Notes: generated by a model not told the origin, from the sequence alone. DNA of 64,000 nucleotides from Streptomyces sp. NRRL F-5630 (GCF_000719475.1 NZ_JOGO01000005.1:78512-142511); one strand, 5' to 3'; numbered from the stretch's first letter, positions 40,769 to 50,055 are shown. Program-made: numbers and translations.

Positions 40769-41413
40769 ATGCCACTGGACCCGGACGATGTCGCCGAGGC
40801 GCAGTACGACACGGTGAGGCGTCTCCTCCCTTACGTCGCGGTGCCCCTGGCAGGCGACCTCTACGTGCGCGGTGTCCTGCCTGTCACCCGGCCGGAACCG
40901 GCGCTGCGCGTGGTCCTCGGCGGCCTGGGGGAGTACGACGTGGCGGCGTACGTCGCCTACGAAGTGCCCCTGCGAGACGGGGAGAGCGTACGGTCCGGGG
41001 GGGCGATTCTGCGGGCGGTCGTGCGCTCGTCGACCGGGACCCGCCTGTACGGCGCCAGCGACGTGGGCACGGTGCTGGGCATGACCGTGGTGTCCGTGAA
41101 ACCAGAGCAGTGGGAAGCTGGTGCGGATTCCTACGAGGAGCGCGCCGGTGAATTCCTGCACGCCTTGCTGGAACCGTACGTAGAGGAACCACCCAGCCCA
41201 GGTGTACGTGGTTTTCTCTTCACGGGGCCTGAGCGTATGAGGATCTACGCGGCGGGCGGCGACACTCATGAGGTGATCGGAGCGGACGTGAAAGTGTCTG
41301 ACCGTATGACGGCTCTCCTGTCAGCGCTCCCGTCTTTGGTCGAGGAGCCCGAGCGCCAGCGGGACTCGGACGATCCCCACTGTGCCCGCCTGGTGGACCT
41401 TCTCCGGTGGTAG
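40769..41413 (+). CDS. Cytosolic protein of unknown function (immunity-like partner)
   Basis: Protein of 214 aa that I do not recognise. No signal peptide or membrane helix, so it stays in the cytosol. Its ATG directly follows the TAG of the secreted protein gene, so both are on one message. It is acidic (many Glu/Asp), opposite to the basic secreted partner, and includes YDVAAYVAYEVPLRDGESVR and GADVKVSDRMTALLSALPSL. Acidic cytosolic partners encoded next to basic secreted toxins are typical immunity proteins. A hairpin terminator follows. Confidence 0.55.
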   Translation: MPLDPDDVAEAQYDTVRRLLPYVAVPLAGDLYVRGVLPVTRPEPALRVVLGGLGEYDVAAYVAYEVPLRDGESVRSGGAILRAVVRSSTGTRLYGASDVGTVLGMTVVSVKPEQWEAGADSYEERAGEFLHALLEPYVEEPPSPGVRGFLFTGPERMRIYAAGGDTHEVIGADVKVSDRMTALLSALPSLVEEPERQRDSDDPHCARLVDLLRW

Positions 41414-41423
41414 AGCGGAAAGG

Positions 41424-41452
41424 CCCCCTTCCGCATGGGGTGGAAGGGGGCT
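41424..41452. terminator. Perfect 10-bp hairpin between convergent genes
   Basis: GCCCCCTTCC (41424-41433), 9-nt loop, GGAAGGGGGC (41443-41452). Eleven nt after the stop at 41413 and 76 nt beyond the end of the GH3 gene on the other strand; it may serve both. Confidence 0.8.
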
Positions 41453-41528
41453 CCCGGCCCGGTGAGGGTGGTGATCGTCGCTCACGCCCTCCCCGTCGGC
41501 TTTCCGGCGTTCGACAGGGTGGCGCCCT

Positions 41529-43820
41529 TCACCACCCTGCAGGTGCCGGCTCCGAACCGGTGATCTCCAGACGCGCCCCCCGGGTGCGGTCGGACGCGGG
41601 GCCCGTCTCCAGTTCGACGGCACCCGGTTCGACGACGAGCCGCAGCTCGCGCCCCACGGACGCCAGCGTCTCCGTGTCCACGCCGAAGACCGCGTCGGCC
41701 TGTTCGCCGGGCGCGAGACGCAGCCGGACGAAGCCCCGCAGCTCCCGCACGCGCGGCCAGGACGCGCCTCCGGACAGTCGGCGCACATAGAGCTGCACCG
41801 TCTCCTCGGCCGGCCGGGTCCCGGTGTTGCGGACGGCCACCCGGCAGGTCAGGCGCGGTGCGTCGGCGGCGACCCGCGTGTGCGACAGGCGGGGCGCCCC
41901 GTACTCGACGGTCGTGTACGAGAGGCCATGGCCGAACGCGTGGAGAGGTGTGGCGTCCTGATCGACGTAGCCGCGGTAGCGGTGGTCCTTGCCGTTGTAG
42001 AAGACGGGCAGTTGGGCGGCCGAGCGGGGCACGGACACCGGGAGGCGGCCGCGCGGTTCGACATCGCCGAACAGCACCTCCGCCACCGCGCGCCCGCCCC
42101 GCGGGCCCGGATACCAGGCGCTGAGCACCGCGTGGGCGGGCGCGTCGATCGCGGGCAGAGCGTGCGGGCGGCCCTGTACCAGTACCACCACGACCGGCGT
42201 TCCCGTCGCCGACACCGCGGCCAGCAACGCCCGTTGCGCCGGCGGCAGCGAGAGGTCCGCGAGGTCGACGCCCTCGCCGCAGGTCATGCCGGACGGGGCA
42301 CCCGCCCCGGTGACGGCCGCCCCGTTCGCCTCGAAGGCGGTGCCGGGGGTCCGGGCGCTGGAACCGCCCAGCACCAGCACCGCGACGTCCGCACCGGCGG
42401 CCAGTCGCACCGCCTCGGCCACCTGCGACACGTCGTCCCCCACCAGCTCGCACCCCCGGGCGGCCACCACCTCGGTGTCCGGCCCGGCGGCCGCGCGGAT
42501 GCCCTCCAGGACCGTGATGCCGTCACCGGGCCGCTGCGGCGCCGTGTAGTCGCCGATCTGCTGGGCGACCGAATCCGCGTTGGGCCCGAGCACCGCGATC
42601 CGCCGCACCGCACGGGACAGCGGCAGGACCCCGCCCTCGTGGGCGAGCAGTGTCACCGAGGCGCGCGCGATCCGCTCGCCCAGCGCGCGCAGCTCCCGCC
42701 CTCCCGCGTGGGAGCCGGCCTCGGGCACCGCCCGCTCGAACAGGCCGAGCCGGAACTTCAGGGTGAGCACCCTCGCGACCGCGGCGTCCAGCGCCCGGCC
42801 GGACACCAGCCCTCGCTCCGCGGCCTCGCCCAGCAGGGGGAAGCAGTCGTCCCACAGGCTCAGGTCGCAGCCGGCTTCCAGGGCCAGCGCCGCGGCCGAG
42901 ACGCGGTCCCCGGTCAGCCGCACCAGTCGGTCGATCGCCGTTCCGTCCGCCATCACGACGCCGTCGAAGCCCCAGTCGTCGCGGAGCAGTTCGGTCAGCA
43001 GGTACCGGCTGGCAACGCACGGCACCCCGTCGAACTCGTTGTAGGCCGCCATCACCCCGGCCGCTCCGGCCGCTACCCCCGCCCGCGCCGCCGCGAGGTG
43101 GATCTCGTGCAGCTCCCGGTGCCCCAGCTCCGTCGCCGCGCTGTTGCGCCCCCCGACCGTCGCGCCCTGCCCGGCGAAGTGCTTCAGCACCACGGCGACA
43201 CCGGCCCGTGCGGCCCCCTCCACCAGGGCCTCGGTCATGCGCGCCGCGAGGTACGGGTCCTCCGCGAAGCACTCCTCGCTGCGTCCCCAGCGTGGATCGC
43301 GCACCAGGTCCAGCGCGGAGACCAGCGCGACGTGGGCGCCCCTGGCCCGCAGTTCGGCGGCAGCGCCGGCCACCGCGTCCGCGTACAGCTCCGGGTCCCA
43401 GGTGGCGCCCGCCGCCAGGTTGACCGGCAGCACCGTGCCGTCCAGCGCCTGGTGGCCGTGCGGCATCTCCTCCACGAGCAGGACGGGGATGCCGAGCCGG
43501 GTGCCGTCCGCGACGTGCCGTTGCACGGCCGCCGCCACGGCGGCGCCGTCCCGGGCGTCGAGGCCGTCCCCGAAGCCCACGCCCGACCAGACGTCCGCCC
43601 GCTGCAAGCCGTACAGAGCGCCCATGCCGTCGAAGGCGGCGACCTCCGCGCGGAACGCGTCGGTGAGGCGGTGGCCGTCCGCGGTGCGCTCGTAGGCGTG
43701 CCAGCCGTACATGCGCTGGTTGAGCTGGCCCACCTTCTCCGCGAGGGTCATGCGGCCGAGCAGGTCGCGGACGCGCTCCGGCACCGGGGCCGCCGGATCG
43801 CGGTAGCGGGGGACGGTCAC
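41529..43820 (-). CDS. Glycoside hydrolase family 3 beta-glycosidase
   Basis: Cytosolic exo-glycosidase of 763 aa without a signal peptide. GH3 N-terminal barrel with LLGRMTLAEKVGQLNQ near residue 20, LRARGAHVALVSALDLVRDP, KHFAGQG, and nucleophile Asp292 in VVMADGTAI. GH3 C-terminal domain with VLGPNADSVAQQIGDYTAPQ and AVLSAWYPGPRGG, and a fibronectin-III-like end. Such enzymes remove beta-glucose or beta-xylose from imported oligosaccharides. GTG 43820 overlaps the stop of the GH5-like gene (GTGA), so they are coupled. Last gene of the ABC/LacI operon. Confidence 0.93.
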   Translation of the reverse strand: MTVPRYRDPAAPVPERVRDLLGRMTLAEKVGQLNQRMYGWHAYERTADGHRLTDAFRAEVAAFDGMGALYGLQRADVWSGVGFGDGLDARDGAAVAAAVQRHVADGTRLGIPVLLVEEMPHGHQALDGTVLPVNLAAGATWDPELYADAVAGAAAELRARGAHVALVSALDLVRDPRWGRSEECFAEDPYLAARMTEALVEGAARAGVAVVLKHFAGQGATVGGRNSAATELGHRELHEIHLAAARAGVAAGAAGVMAAYNEFDGVPCVASRYLLTELLRDDWGFDGVVMADGTAIDRLVRLTGDRVSAAALALEAGCDLSLWDDCFPLLGEAAERGLVSGRALDAAVARVLTLKFRLGLFERAVPEAGSHAGGRELRALGERIARASVTLLAHEGGVLPLSRAVRRIAVLGPNADSVAQQIGDYTAPQRPGDGITVLEGIRAAAGPDTEVVAARGCELVGDDVSQVAEAVRLAAGADVAVLVLGGSSARTPGTAFEANGAAVTGAGAPSGMTCGEGVDLADLSLPPAQRALLAAVSATGTPVVVVLVQGRPHALPAIDAPAHAVLSAWYPGPRGGRAVAEVLFGDVEPRGRLPVSVPRSAAQLPVFYNGKDHRYRGYVDQDATPLHAFGHGLSYTTVEYGAPRLSHTRVAADAPRLTCRVAVRNTGTRPAEETVQLYVRRLSGGASWPRVRELRGFVRLRLAPGEQADAVFGVDTETLASVGRELRLVVEPGAVELETGPASDRTRGARLEITGSEPAPAGW

Positions 43821-45751
43821 CGCAGCTCCAGGACGACGACGCCGTACGGGTCTATCCGCACATCCTCGACCGGGGTGCCCTCGGCCAGGTCGTGCAGCCC
43901 CCCGTCCGCCTCCGGACGCACCACCAGCGGCTCGGCGCTCTGGCTGACCAGCCAGACGAAGCGCCGGCCGTCCGCGTGCGCGAGGACATCCGCCGCCACG
44001 TGCGGATCGGCGACGGTGACCGGTCGTCGCGCGCCGGACACCCGCGCCAGCGCCGCGTACAGCCGGTGCGTCTCCTCCGGGTTGACCCGCGCCGTGCGGG
44101 CCGCCATGTGCTCCAGCGGGTAGGTGGCCAGCACGGTGCGGCCCCTGCCGGTCTCGTGCACCACCAGCGCCGGCCGGCCATGCGCGTCCACCGCGACGAC
44201 CCGACCCGCCCGCGGGACCACGGGCAGGTAGGCGCGGCTGTCCTCGTTGCCCGCGACCGGGAAGCGCAGGACCTCCCCGGCGCGCAGGTCGCCGAAGTCC
44301 TCGGTGAACGTCATCTCCAGCACGTCGTCCTCGATCGGCTCGGCGACGCCGTACGACAACTGGAGCTCCACGCCGAAGAGTCCGTCCAGGTCGTCGAACC
44401 AGGGGCCCCGCGTGCCGGGGTGCTCGCCGGAGCAGAACGACAGGTAGACGGTGGCCCCGTCGGCGGCGCGGCGGGCCAGCTCCCTGCGGGTGCGGGTGGT
44501 GAGCTGCCGGGTGGCGGGCAGCAGGTACAGCGACGCCTCGCCCGGCAGTCCGTCGGCCTCGCGGCTGAGGGCGACGGGCAGGTCGGCGGCGCGCGCGGTG
44601 ACGTAGCCCTGGTGCAGCGAGGTGAAGATGAGCGGCCGGTCGGCGGGGCGGCTGTAGGGGTAGCCGCGTTCCAGGAAGGCGGGCACCACGAGGGCGGCGT
44701 CGGCCTCCGACCGCGAGCAGTTCGGGAAGTCCACGGCCCTCAGCACGTCCGCGAAGGCGGCCAGTTCCCGCAGCGGTTCCTTGGGGGCGCCGGTGGAGTC
44801 GGTGATGCCGAAGTGCATCTCGAAGGGGTGATGGTCGTACGGGGACCGGTCCCACAGGTCGTCGTAGTCGGTGTTGTTCCAGGCGATCCACCCGGTGGCA
44901 CCGCCCAGCAGCGAGTTGTGCAGGGTCTGGCGGTAGAAGTGGCCCGCGTTGGCCGCCGAGACGGTGTCGGTGGACAGCCCGAACTCCTCCAGCACCACCG
45001 GCTGCCCGGTGACGGCCGCCAGTTCGCACTCGAAGGCCGCCCGGTAGTGCTGGCGCGGCCGGTCGGTGTCGGAGCGGTACACGTGCGGGCCCACGAAGTC
45101 CACGTACTCCGCCGTGTCCCGCAGCGAGAAGCCGTTGTCGCGGCCGGTGACCTCGATGCCCCACGCCCCGTCGCCCAGCGACACCGGCTGCGTCGCGCCG
45201 GTCGCGCGCACCGCGTTGCACATCGCCTGGGCCCAGGCGGTCACCACCTCGGAGGACGGCGGGTCGACCTGGTAGACGCGCCCGTACCCCGGCATCTCGT
45301 TGGTGATCAGCCAGCCGGTGACCGCCGGGTGGTCCTTGAACCGGCGCGCCATGCGGGAGACGAACCACGCCTGGCGGCCCACCATCCACACGTCCTCGTA
45401 CAGGTCGCGGCCGCCCCGCCAGGCCGGGTCCCAGTTCTCACCGGACATGTGGCCGACGATGAAGGTCGGCACCGTCCCCATGCCCGCCTCCTGGTGGGCG
45501 TCGAGGAAGTCCTCGAACCTGGCGCACAGTTCCTCGTCGACGCGGCCCGGCTCCGGGTGGAAGTCGGGCCAGTAGAAGAAGGACCGGGTCATGTTCAGGC
45601 CGTGGTCGCCCAGGACGCGCAGTTCCTCGCGGACCGTCGTCGGGTCGTAGTCCCGCCACATCAGCGGACCGCCGGTGCGGGACCAGAAGTTGGCGCCGAG
45701 CCAGGGCAGGACGGCGGGCTGGTGGGTGAGCTGGGCGCTGTGGCGTCGCAT
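43817..45751 (-). CDS. GH5-like (beta-mannanase/cellulase-type) glycoside hydrolase, cytosolic
   Basis: Protein of 644 aa without a signal peptide. Residues about 15-330 form a (beta/alpha)8 barrel of the GH5/clan A type: LPWLGANFWSRTGGP, GLNMTRSFFYWPDFHPEPG, acid/base Glu152 in LITNEMPG, and nucleophile Glu256 in VVLEEFGLS. Residues about 400-644 look like a trimerisation/beta-galactosidase-like C-terminal part, with FFCSGEHPG-like SFCSGEHPG and GRRFVWLVSQSAEP. Probably a beta-mannosidase or beta-glucanase acting on imported oligosaccharides. ATG 45751 with AAGGA upstream; longer frames upstream are spurious. Overlaps the GH3 start by 4 nt. Confidence 0.85.
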   Translation of the reverse strand: MRRHSAQLTHQPAVLPWLGANFWSRTGGPLMWRDYDPTTVREELRVLGDHGLNMTRSFFYWPDFHPEPGRVDEELCARFEDFLDAHQEAGMGTVPTFIVGHMSGENWDPAWRGGRDLYEDVWMVGRQAWFVSRMARRFKDHPAVTGWLITNEMPGYGRVYQVDPPSSEVVTAWAQAMCNAVRATGATQPVSLGDGAWGIEVTGRDNGFSLRDTAEYVDFVGPHVYRSDTDRPRQHYRAAFECELAAVTGQPVVLEEFGLSTDTVSAANAGHFYRQTLHNSLLGGATGWIAWNNTDYDDLWDRSPYDHHPFEMHFGITDSTGAPKEPLRELAAFADVLRAVDFPNCSRSEADAALVVPAFLERGYPYSRPADRPLIFTSLHQGYVTARAADLPVALSREADGLPGEASLYLLPATRQLTTRTRRELARRAADGATVYLSFCSGEHPGTRGPWFDDLDGLFGVELQLSYGVAEPIEDDVLEMTFTEDFGDLRAGEVLRFPVAGNEDSRAYLPVVPRAGRVVAVDAHGRPALVVHETGRGRTVLATYPLEHMAARTARVNPEETHRLYAALARVSGARRPVTVADPHVAADVLAHADGRRFVWLVSQSAEPLVVRPEADGGLHDLAEGTPVEDVRIDPYGVVVLELR

Positions 45752-45813
45752 GGTCCTTCTCGCGTGGTGGGGGTTCGGGTGGTGCGTGACCGCGGTGCAC
45801 CGCGGCCGTCGGG

Positions 45814-46890
45814 TCAGCCTGCGGTGGCCGCACCCGTGGCGCCGCCGTCGGGCGGGGCGGGGCCGGTGGACTCGCGCACCACCAGCCGGGGCCGGCCGGC
45901 GACGCCGGTCTCCTCGACCGGCTCGCCGCACAGGGCCAGCAGCGTGCGCGCGGCGGCGGCGCCGACCCGCTGCACCTGCTGGTCGACCGTCGTCAGCCGG
46001 GGGTGGAGCCAGCTGCCGAGCGGCAGGTTGTCGTAGCCGACCACCGACACGTCGCGGGGGACGGCCAGCCCGGCTCGCTGCGCGGTGCCGATGCCGCACA
46101 CCGCCATCGAGTCGTTGGCGTACACGAGCGCGGTGGGCCGCCCCTCCGCCGCCAGCAGCGCCTCGGTGGCACCCACGGCGTGCCGTTCGCTGAAGTCGGT
46201 CGGCAGCACCGCGAAAGGCCGCAACCCGGCCTCGCCCAGGGCCTGTGCGAAGGCGGTCCGGCGCACCCGGGTGTGCTCCAGCTCCGGCGGCCCGCTGATG
46301 TAGGCCACGCGCCGGTGGCCGAGCGCCAGCAGGTGCGCGACCGCCTCGGCGATCCCCGCCCCCTGGTCGCGCAGCCCGACGCGCGGCACCACGGCCGTGC
46401 CGTCCGGCGCGCCGAGCAGCACCGCGGGCAGCCCCAGCCGGGCCAGCAGCGCGGGGCGGGCGTCCTCGTCGCGGGCGTCGGTGAGCACCGCGCCGTCCAC
46501 CCGGCCCTCGGCGGCCAGCCGCTCGTAGAGCGCGTACTCCTCACGGTGGCCGCTCACCAGGTGCAGCAGCAGACCGTAGCCGCGCGGCGCCAGCTCGCCC
46601 TCTATGCCGGTGATCAGCTCGCTGAAGTGCGGGTCGGAGCCCAGCACGTCGGTGGGGCGCCGGACCACCAGCGCCAGACTGCGGGTACGGGCGTGGCGCA
46701 GGGCCACCGCGGGGGCGCTGGGACTCCATCCCAGTTCGAGCGCGGCGTCGAGGATCCGGCGCCGGGTCGCCTCCGAGAGCCTGCCCTTGTTGTTGAAGGC
46801 CTGCGAGACGGCGGCGGTCGACACGCCTGCCTCGGCGGCGACCTCCTTGATGGTCGGACGCCGCCCCGGCCGCCCGGTGGCCACGCTCAC
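45814..46890 (-). CDS. LacI-family transcriptional regulator
   Basis: Sugar-responsive repressor of 358 aa. HTH at about 13-35 with IKEVAAEAGVSTAAVSQAFN, hinge ATRRRILDAALELGWSPSAP, then a periplasmic-binding-like sugar domain (YANDSMAVCGIG, VVGYDNLPLGSWLHPRLTTV). The GTG start overlaps the permease stop (GTGA), so the repressor is made from the same message as the importer. Its operator is probably the TTAACC-rich region before the binding-protein gene at 50021. Confidence 0.93.
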   Translation of the reverse strand: MSVATGRPGRRPTIKEVAAEAGVSTAAVSQAFNNKGRLSEATRRRILDAALELGWSPSAPAVALRHARTRSLALVVRRPTDVLGSDPHFSELITGIEGELAPRGYGLLLHLVSGHREEYALYERLAAEGRVDGAVLTDARDEDARPALLARLGLPAVLLGAPDGTAVVPRVGLRDQGAGIAEAVAHLLALGHRRVAYISGPPELEHTRVRRTAFAQALGEAGLRPFAVLPTDFSERHAVGATEALLAAEGRPTALVYANDSMAVCGIGTAQRAGLAVPRDVSVVGYDNLPLGSWLHPRLTTVDQQVQRVGAAAARTLLALCGEPVEETGVAGRPRLVVRESTGPAPPDGGATGAATAG

Positions 46891-47714
46891 ATCTTCACCG
46901 CCCCGCTGACCAGGGCCTGCTGCATGCGCTTCTGGAGCACCGTGTAGACGAACCAGACCGGCACCAGGGTCAGTACCGTGCCCGCCGTCAGGACCCCGTA
47001 GTCCGTGCCGGTGATCGACTTGAGCGTGGGCAACGCCACCTGGACCGTGCGCTGCGCAGGGTCCGGCCCGATGATGACCAGCGAGTACAGGTACTCGTTC
47101 CAGAAGGTCAGGAAGTTCAGCAGCAGCACCGTGGCGATGCCCGGCAGGCACATCGGCGTGTAGACGTGGCGCAGCACCGCGAAGGTCGACGCCCCGTCCA
47201 GCCGCGCGGCCTCCTCCATCTCCGGCGGGATGGTGCGCATGAACTGCACGAGGATCACCACCGAGAGCGGCAGCGCCGTCGCGGGCAGGAACAGCACCAT
47301 GAAGATCCGGGTGTGGAACAGCCCGGTGGCCGCCGCCAGGAGGAAGGTGGGGAAGAGCGCCGCGAAGGTCGGGATCAGGAAGCCGAGGGAGAAGACCTTC
47401 TCCACCACTCCCGCCAGCCGTCCGGTCGAACGGGCCAGCGCGAACGCGGCCGGTATCGCCAGCAGCAGCGTGAGCGCCAGCGAGAACACCGTCACCAGCG
47501 CCGAGTTGACTACCGCGAGCCCCAGGTCGGCGCTGTCGAAGGCGGTCCGGAAGTTGCCCAGGCCCAGCGAGGTGGGCGGAGCGAAGGGATGGGCGAAGAT
47601 CTCGTCGTTCGACTTGAACGCCGAGGCGAGGAAGTAGTACAGCGGGACGACGAGCAGCACCGCGTACGTCCACACCAGGATGTGGGCCGGGAGCCAGCGC
47701 TTGCCGAGCTTCAT
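46887..47714 (-). CDS. Carbohydrate ABC transporter permease (MalG type)
   Basis: Inner-membrane subunit of 275 aa with six helices. The EAA loop reads EAARLDGASTFAVLRHVYTP, followed by MCLPGIATVLLLNFLTFWNE, which contacts the ATPase. CUT1 family, MalG/LacG side. ATG 47714 with GGAG upstream; longer in-frame starts overlap the other permease. No ATPase gene is present, so it would use a shared MsiK-type ATPase encoded elsewhere, as usual in Streptomyces. Confidence 0.93.
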   Translation of the reverse strand: MKLGKRWLPAHILVWTYAVLLVVPLYYFLASAFKSNDEIFAHPFAPPTSLGLGNFRTAFDSADLGLAVVNSALVTVFSLALTLLLAIPAAFALARSTGRLAGVVEKVFSLGFLIPTFAALFPTFLLAAATGLFHTRIFMVLFLPATALPLSVVILVQFMRTIPPEMEEAARLDGASTFAVLRHVYTPMCLPGIATVLLLNFLTFWNEYLYSLVIIGPDPAQRTVQVALPTLKSITGTDYGVLTAGTVLTLVPVWFVYTVLQKRMQQALVSGAVKM

Positions 47715-47728
47715 GAGTGCTGCTCCGA

Positions 47729-48670
47729 TCAGTAGTTCTGGCGGAAGACGCGGCGGATCGTCAGGAGCCCGACGAGACCGGCGAGGAAGAGCAGGACGCC
47801 CACCGTCTGGCTGTAGCCGAGGTCGGCGGCGATGAACGCCTTCTGGTAGACGAGGAACGACAAGGTGGTCGACGACGTCCCGGGACCGCCCTGCGTCAGC
47901 AGCAGCACGTGCTGCGCCGAGCCGAACAGCGTCCACAGGAACTGGAGCATCGTCACCACGCCCACGTAGTCCCGTATCACCGGGAAGTGCACCGTCCACA
48001 TCGTCCGCCAGTGGCCGGCCCCGTCCAACTGGGCGGCCTCGCCCAGTTCCTCCGGCACACTGCCCAGCCGGGCGGCGAACAGGACGGCGGTGAAGCCGAT
48101 GCCGCTCCAGATGTCGAGGGCGATCAGGCAGGCCAGCGCCGTCGAGGGCGAGGCCAGCCAGGCGTCGGTGAGCGAGTCCAGACCGACACCGGACAGGGCG
48201 CCGTTGAGCAGGCCGTCCGGGGACAGTGCGGCGTAGAAGACCATCGCCTTCGCCGGCGTGGAGATCAGCCCCGGGATGAACAGCAGGTACCGGATCACCC
48301 GGTGGCCAGGCGGCCGTTGGGCGACGTAGTACCCCAGCATGTACGCGCAGACGATCATCACCGGCAGGGCGACGGCCAGTTGGACGGCCGTGTTGCGGAT
48401 CGCGTCCCAGAACACCGGGTCGTCCAGCACCACGCGGACGTTGTCGAGACCCGCGAAGGACACAGGCTGCAACATGCCCGGCCAGTGGAGAGCCGCGATC
48501 ACGAAGATGGCGAGCAGCGGCCCGACCATGAACACCAGGTACCAGACCAGCGCGGGGACCGCGAGGACGGTGCCGCCCTGCCGGGGCCGCCGCGGAGCGG
48601 AGGCGGAAGGGGGCGGCGGTGCGGACCGGCGGGCCGCGCGGCCGTCCGGCGGCGTCGTGAGCGTCGTCAT
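47729..48670 (-). CDS. Carbohydrate ABC transporter permease (MalF type)
   Basis: Inner-membrane subunit of 313 aa. A Pro/Arg-rich cytosolic N-terminus of about 35 residues is followed by six helices. EAA loop: ELGEAAQLDGAGHWRTMWTV, then HFPVIRDYVGVVTMLQFLWT. It pairs with the MalG-type permease 14 bp downstream and the binding protein upstream to import an oligosaccharide. Confidence 0.93.
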   Translation of the reverse strand: MTTLTTPPDGRAARRSAPPPPSASAPRRPRQGGTVLAVPALVWYLVFMVGPLLAIFVIAALHWPGMLQPVSFAGLDNVRVVLDDPVFWDAIRNTAVQLAVALPVMIVCAYMLGYYVAQRPPGHRVIRYLLFIPGLISTPAKAMVFYAALSPDGLLNGALSGVGLDSLTDAWLASPSTALACLIALDIWSGIGFTAVLFAARLGSVPEELGEAAQLDGAGHWRTMWTVHFPVIRDYVGVVTMLQFLWTLFGSAQHVLLLTQGGPGTSSTTLSFLVYQKAFIAADLGYSQTVGVLLFLAGLVGLLTIRRVFRQNY

Positions 48671-48719
48671 GCGGTGACTCCCGGGGAACGGGTGGCGGAT
48701 GCGAGGGGGACCGGGCGGC

Positions 48720-50009
48720 TCATGCGGACCGATACGCGGATTCGAGGGCGGCGCGTACCCGGGCCGCGCTCGTGCCCCGGGTGAAGGACGTGCTGGTCGC
48801 GGTGATCAGCGGCTGCGCGGCGGCGGGCGGCACGTACACGTCGGGCAGGAGAACCTGGCTCACCCGGGGCCCCAGCCGCTGGGCCGCCCCCACCAGCGGG
48901 AAGTCCGTGCTGACCGCGTCCGTGCGCAAGGCCATGTCCCGGCCGCTCTCCGTCACGAACCGGGCCACCGTGTCGGGCCGGTACATGAATCGCAGGAATT
49001 TCTCGACCTGCTCGATCTTGCGCACGCCGTTGGGGCTGATCCAGAACCCGATGAGGGTCTGGGCGCGGATCACGGTCGGCGCCTCGTGCGCGGCCCCTTC
49101 GGCCAGGGGCCAGCCGCCCACCTCGGTGTGCCGGGCCACCCGCTCCGGCACCTTGGCGAGCGCCGAGGACATGGCCGACTGGATGGCCGCCTCCCCGGTG
49201 TTGTACTGCGTGGTCATCGAGTCGGACGTCAGCCCCTGCGCCTTGTCCGCGAAGACGCCGGCGTCGCGCAGGTGCGTGAAGTACTCGATGCCGCGCCTGG
49301 CGCCGCGCCCGCCGAAGTCGCCCGTGGCGTAGACGTGCCGGGCCTCCTCCTCGGTGAGGAACGTCTGGATGATCTGCGCCATCAGCTTCTGGCCGGTCCA
49401 GTCGTTGCCGCCCACGGTCACGGGGGCCAGTCCCTTGGCGCGCAGCTTGCGGGCCGCGGCGATCAGCGCGTCCCCCGTGGTGGGGATCTCGTCCACGCCG
49501 GCCCGGTCGAGCAGGGCACGGTTGTAGGCGACGGGCCAGTTCGTGGCGAAGTAGGGGAACGCCCTCACCCTGCCCTCGTCGTCGGTCCAGTCGGCGAGCG
49601 CGGCGGGCAGCACCCTCCCGCGCAGCCCCCACTCGTCCAGGTACTTGCCGACGTCCACGGTCGCGCCGACGTCCGTCCAGGCCAGCGTCTTGTCGTAGAG
49701 GTTGACCATCACGACGTCGGCCTCCTTGCGGGCCAGCCGCGAGGTCTCGTACACCTGGCCGAGATCGTCGCTGTTGACGAGGTTCTTGACCTTGATCCCC
49801 GGGTTTTCCTTCCGGAAGCGCTTGACGGCGGCGAGGTAGGTGGGGGAGCCCGGCGCGGTGGTGCCGAGCTGGGTGTGGACGACGAGCGTGTCCGGGTCGG
49901 AGTCCGCCGACGCCAATGACGAACAGCCGGACAGAGCGGGCAGGGCAACGGCCGCAGCCAGACCGGAACCGGCGGCGAGCAGGTCGCGCCGGGTCAGCGA
50001 TGAGCGCAC
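48720..50009 (-). CDS. Extracellular sugar-binding lipoprotein of an ABC transporter
   Basis: Solute-binding protein of 429 aa. Twin-arginine-type signal with lipobox: TRRDLLAAGSGLAAAVALPA, then LSGC. Mature part is CUT1 cluster-type, with YLAAVKRFRKENPGIKVKNL, the sugar-site Trp in NDWTGQKLMAQIIQTF, and WISPNGVRKIEQVEKFLRFM. GTG 50009 has GGAG about 10 nt upstream. First gene of the operon; LacI-type repeats lie directly before it. The downstream GH5-like and GH3 enzymes suggest a beta-linked manno- or gluco-oligosaccharide as ligand. Confidence 0.92.
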   Translation of the reverse strand: MRSSLTRRDLLAAGSGLAAAVALPALSGCSSLASADSDPDTLVVHTQLGTTAPGSPTYLAAVKRFRKENPGIKVKNLVNSDDLGQVYETSRLARKEADVVMVNLYDKTLAWTDVGATVDVGKYLDEWGLRGRVLPAALADWTDDEGRVRAFPYFATNWPVAYNRALLDRAGVDEIPTTGDALIAAARKLRAKGLAPVTVGGNDWTGQKLMAQIIQTFLTEEEARHVYATGDFGGRGARRGIEYFTHLRDAGVFADKAQGLTSDSMTTQYNTGEAAIQSAMSSALAKVPERVARHTEVGGWPLAEGAAHEAPTVIRAQTLIGFWISPNGVRKIEQVEKFLRFMYRPDTVARFVTESGRDMALRTDAVSTDFPLVGAAQRLGPRVSQVLLPDVYVPPAAAQPLITATSTSFTRGTSAARVRAALESAYRSA

Positions 50010-50020
50010 AGCGGGGGTCT

Positions 50021-50055
50021 CCAACCAAGCGGTTAACGATTGGTTAATCGATGTA
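50021..50055. promoter_or_regulatory. Putative LacI operator region of the sugar operon
   Basis: AACC-AAGC-GGTT, then GGTTAA twice, and CGATT-GGTT-AATCG (5-bp arms) within 35 bp, followed by a near-palindromic GGTTAATCGATGTACC with central CG. Located immediately upstream of the binding-protein gene; the unit resembles LacI-type operators. Confidence 0.55.

Noticed and set aside
43821..45389. Upstream 523-codon extension of the GH3 frame
   Set aside because: The extension overlaps the GH5-like gene in another frame; only the part from GTG 43820, coupled by GTGA overlap, shows GH3 motifs.
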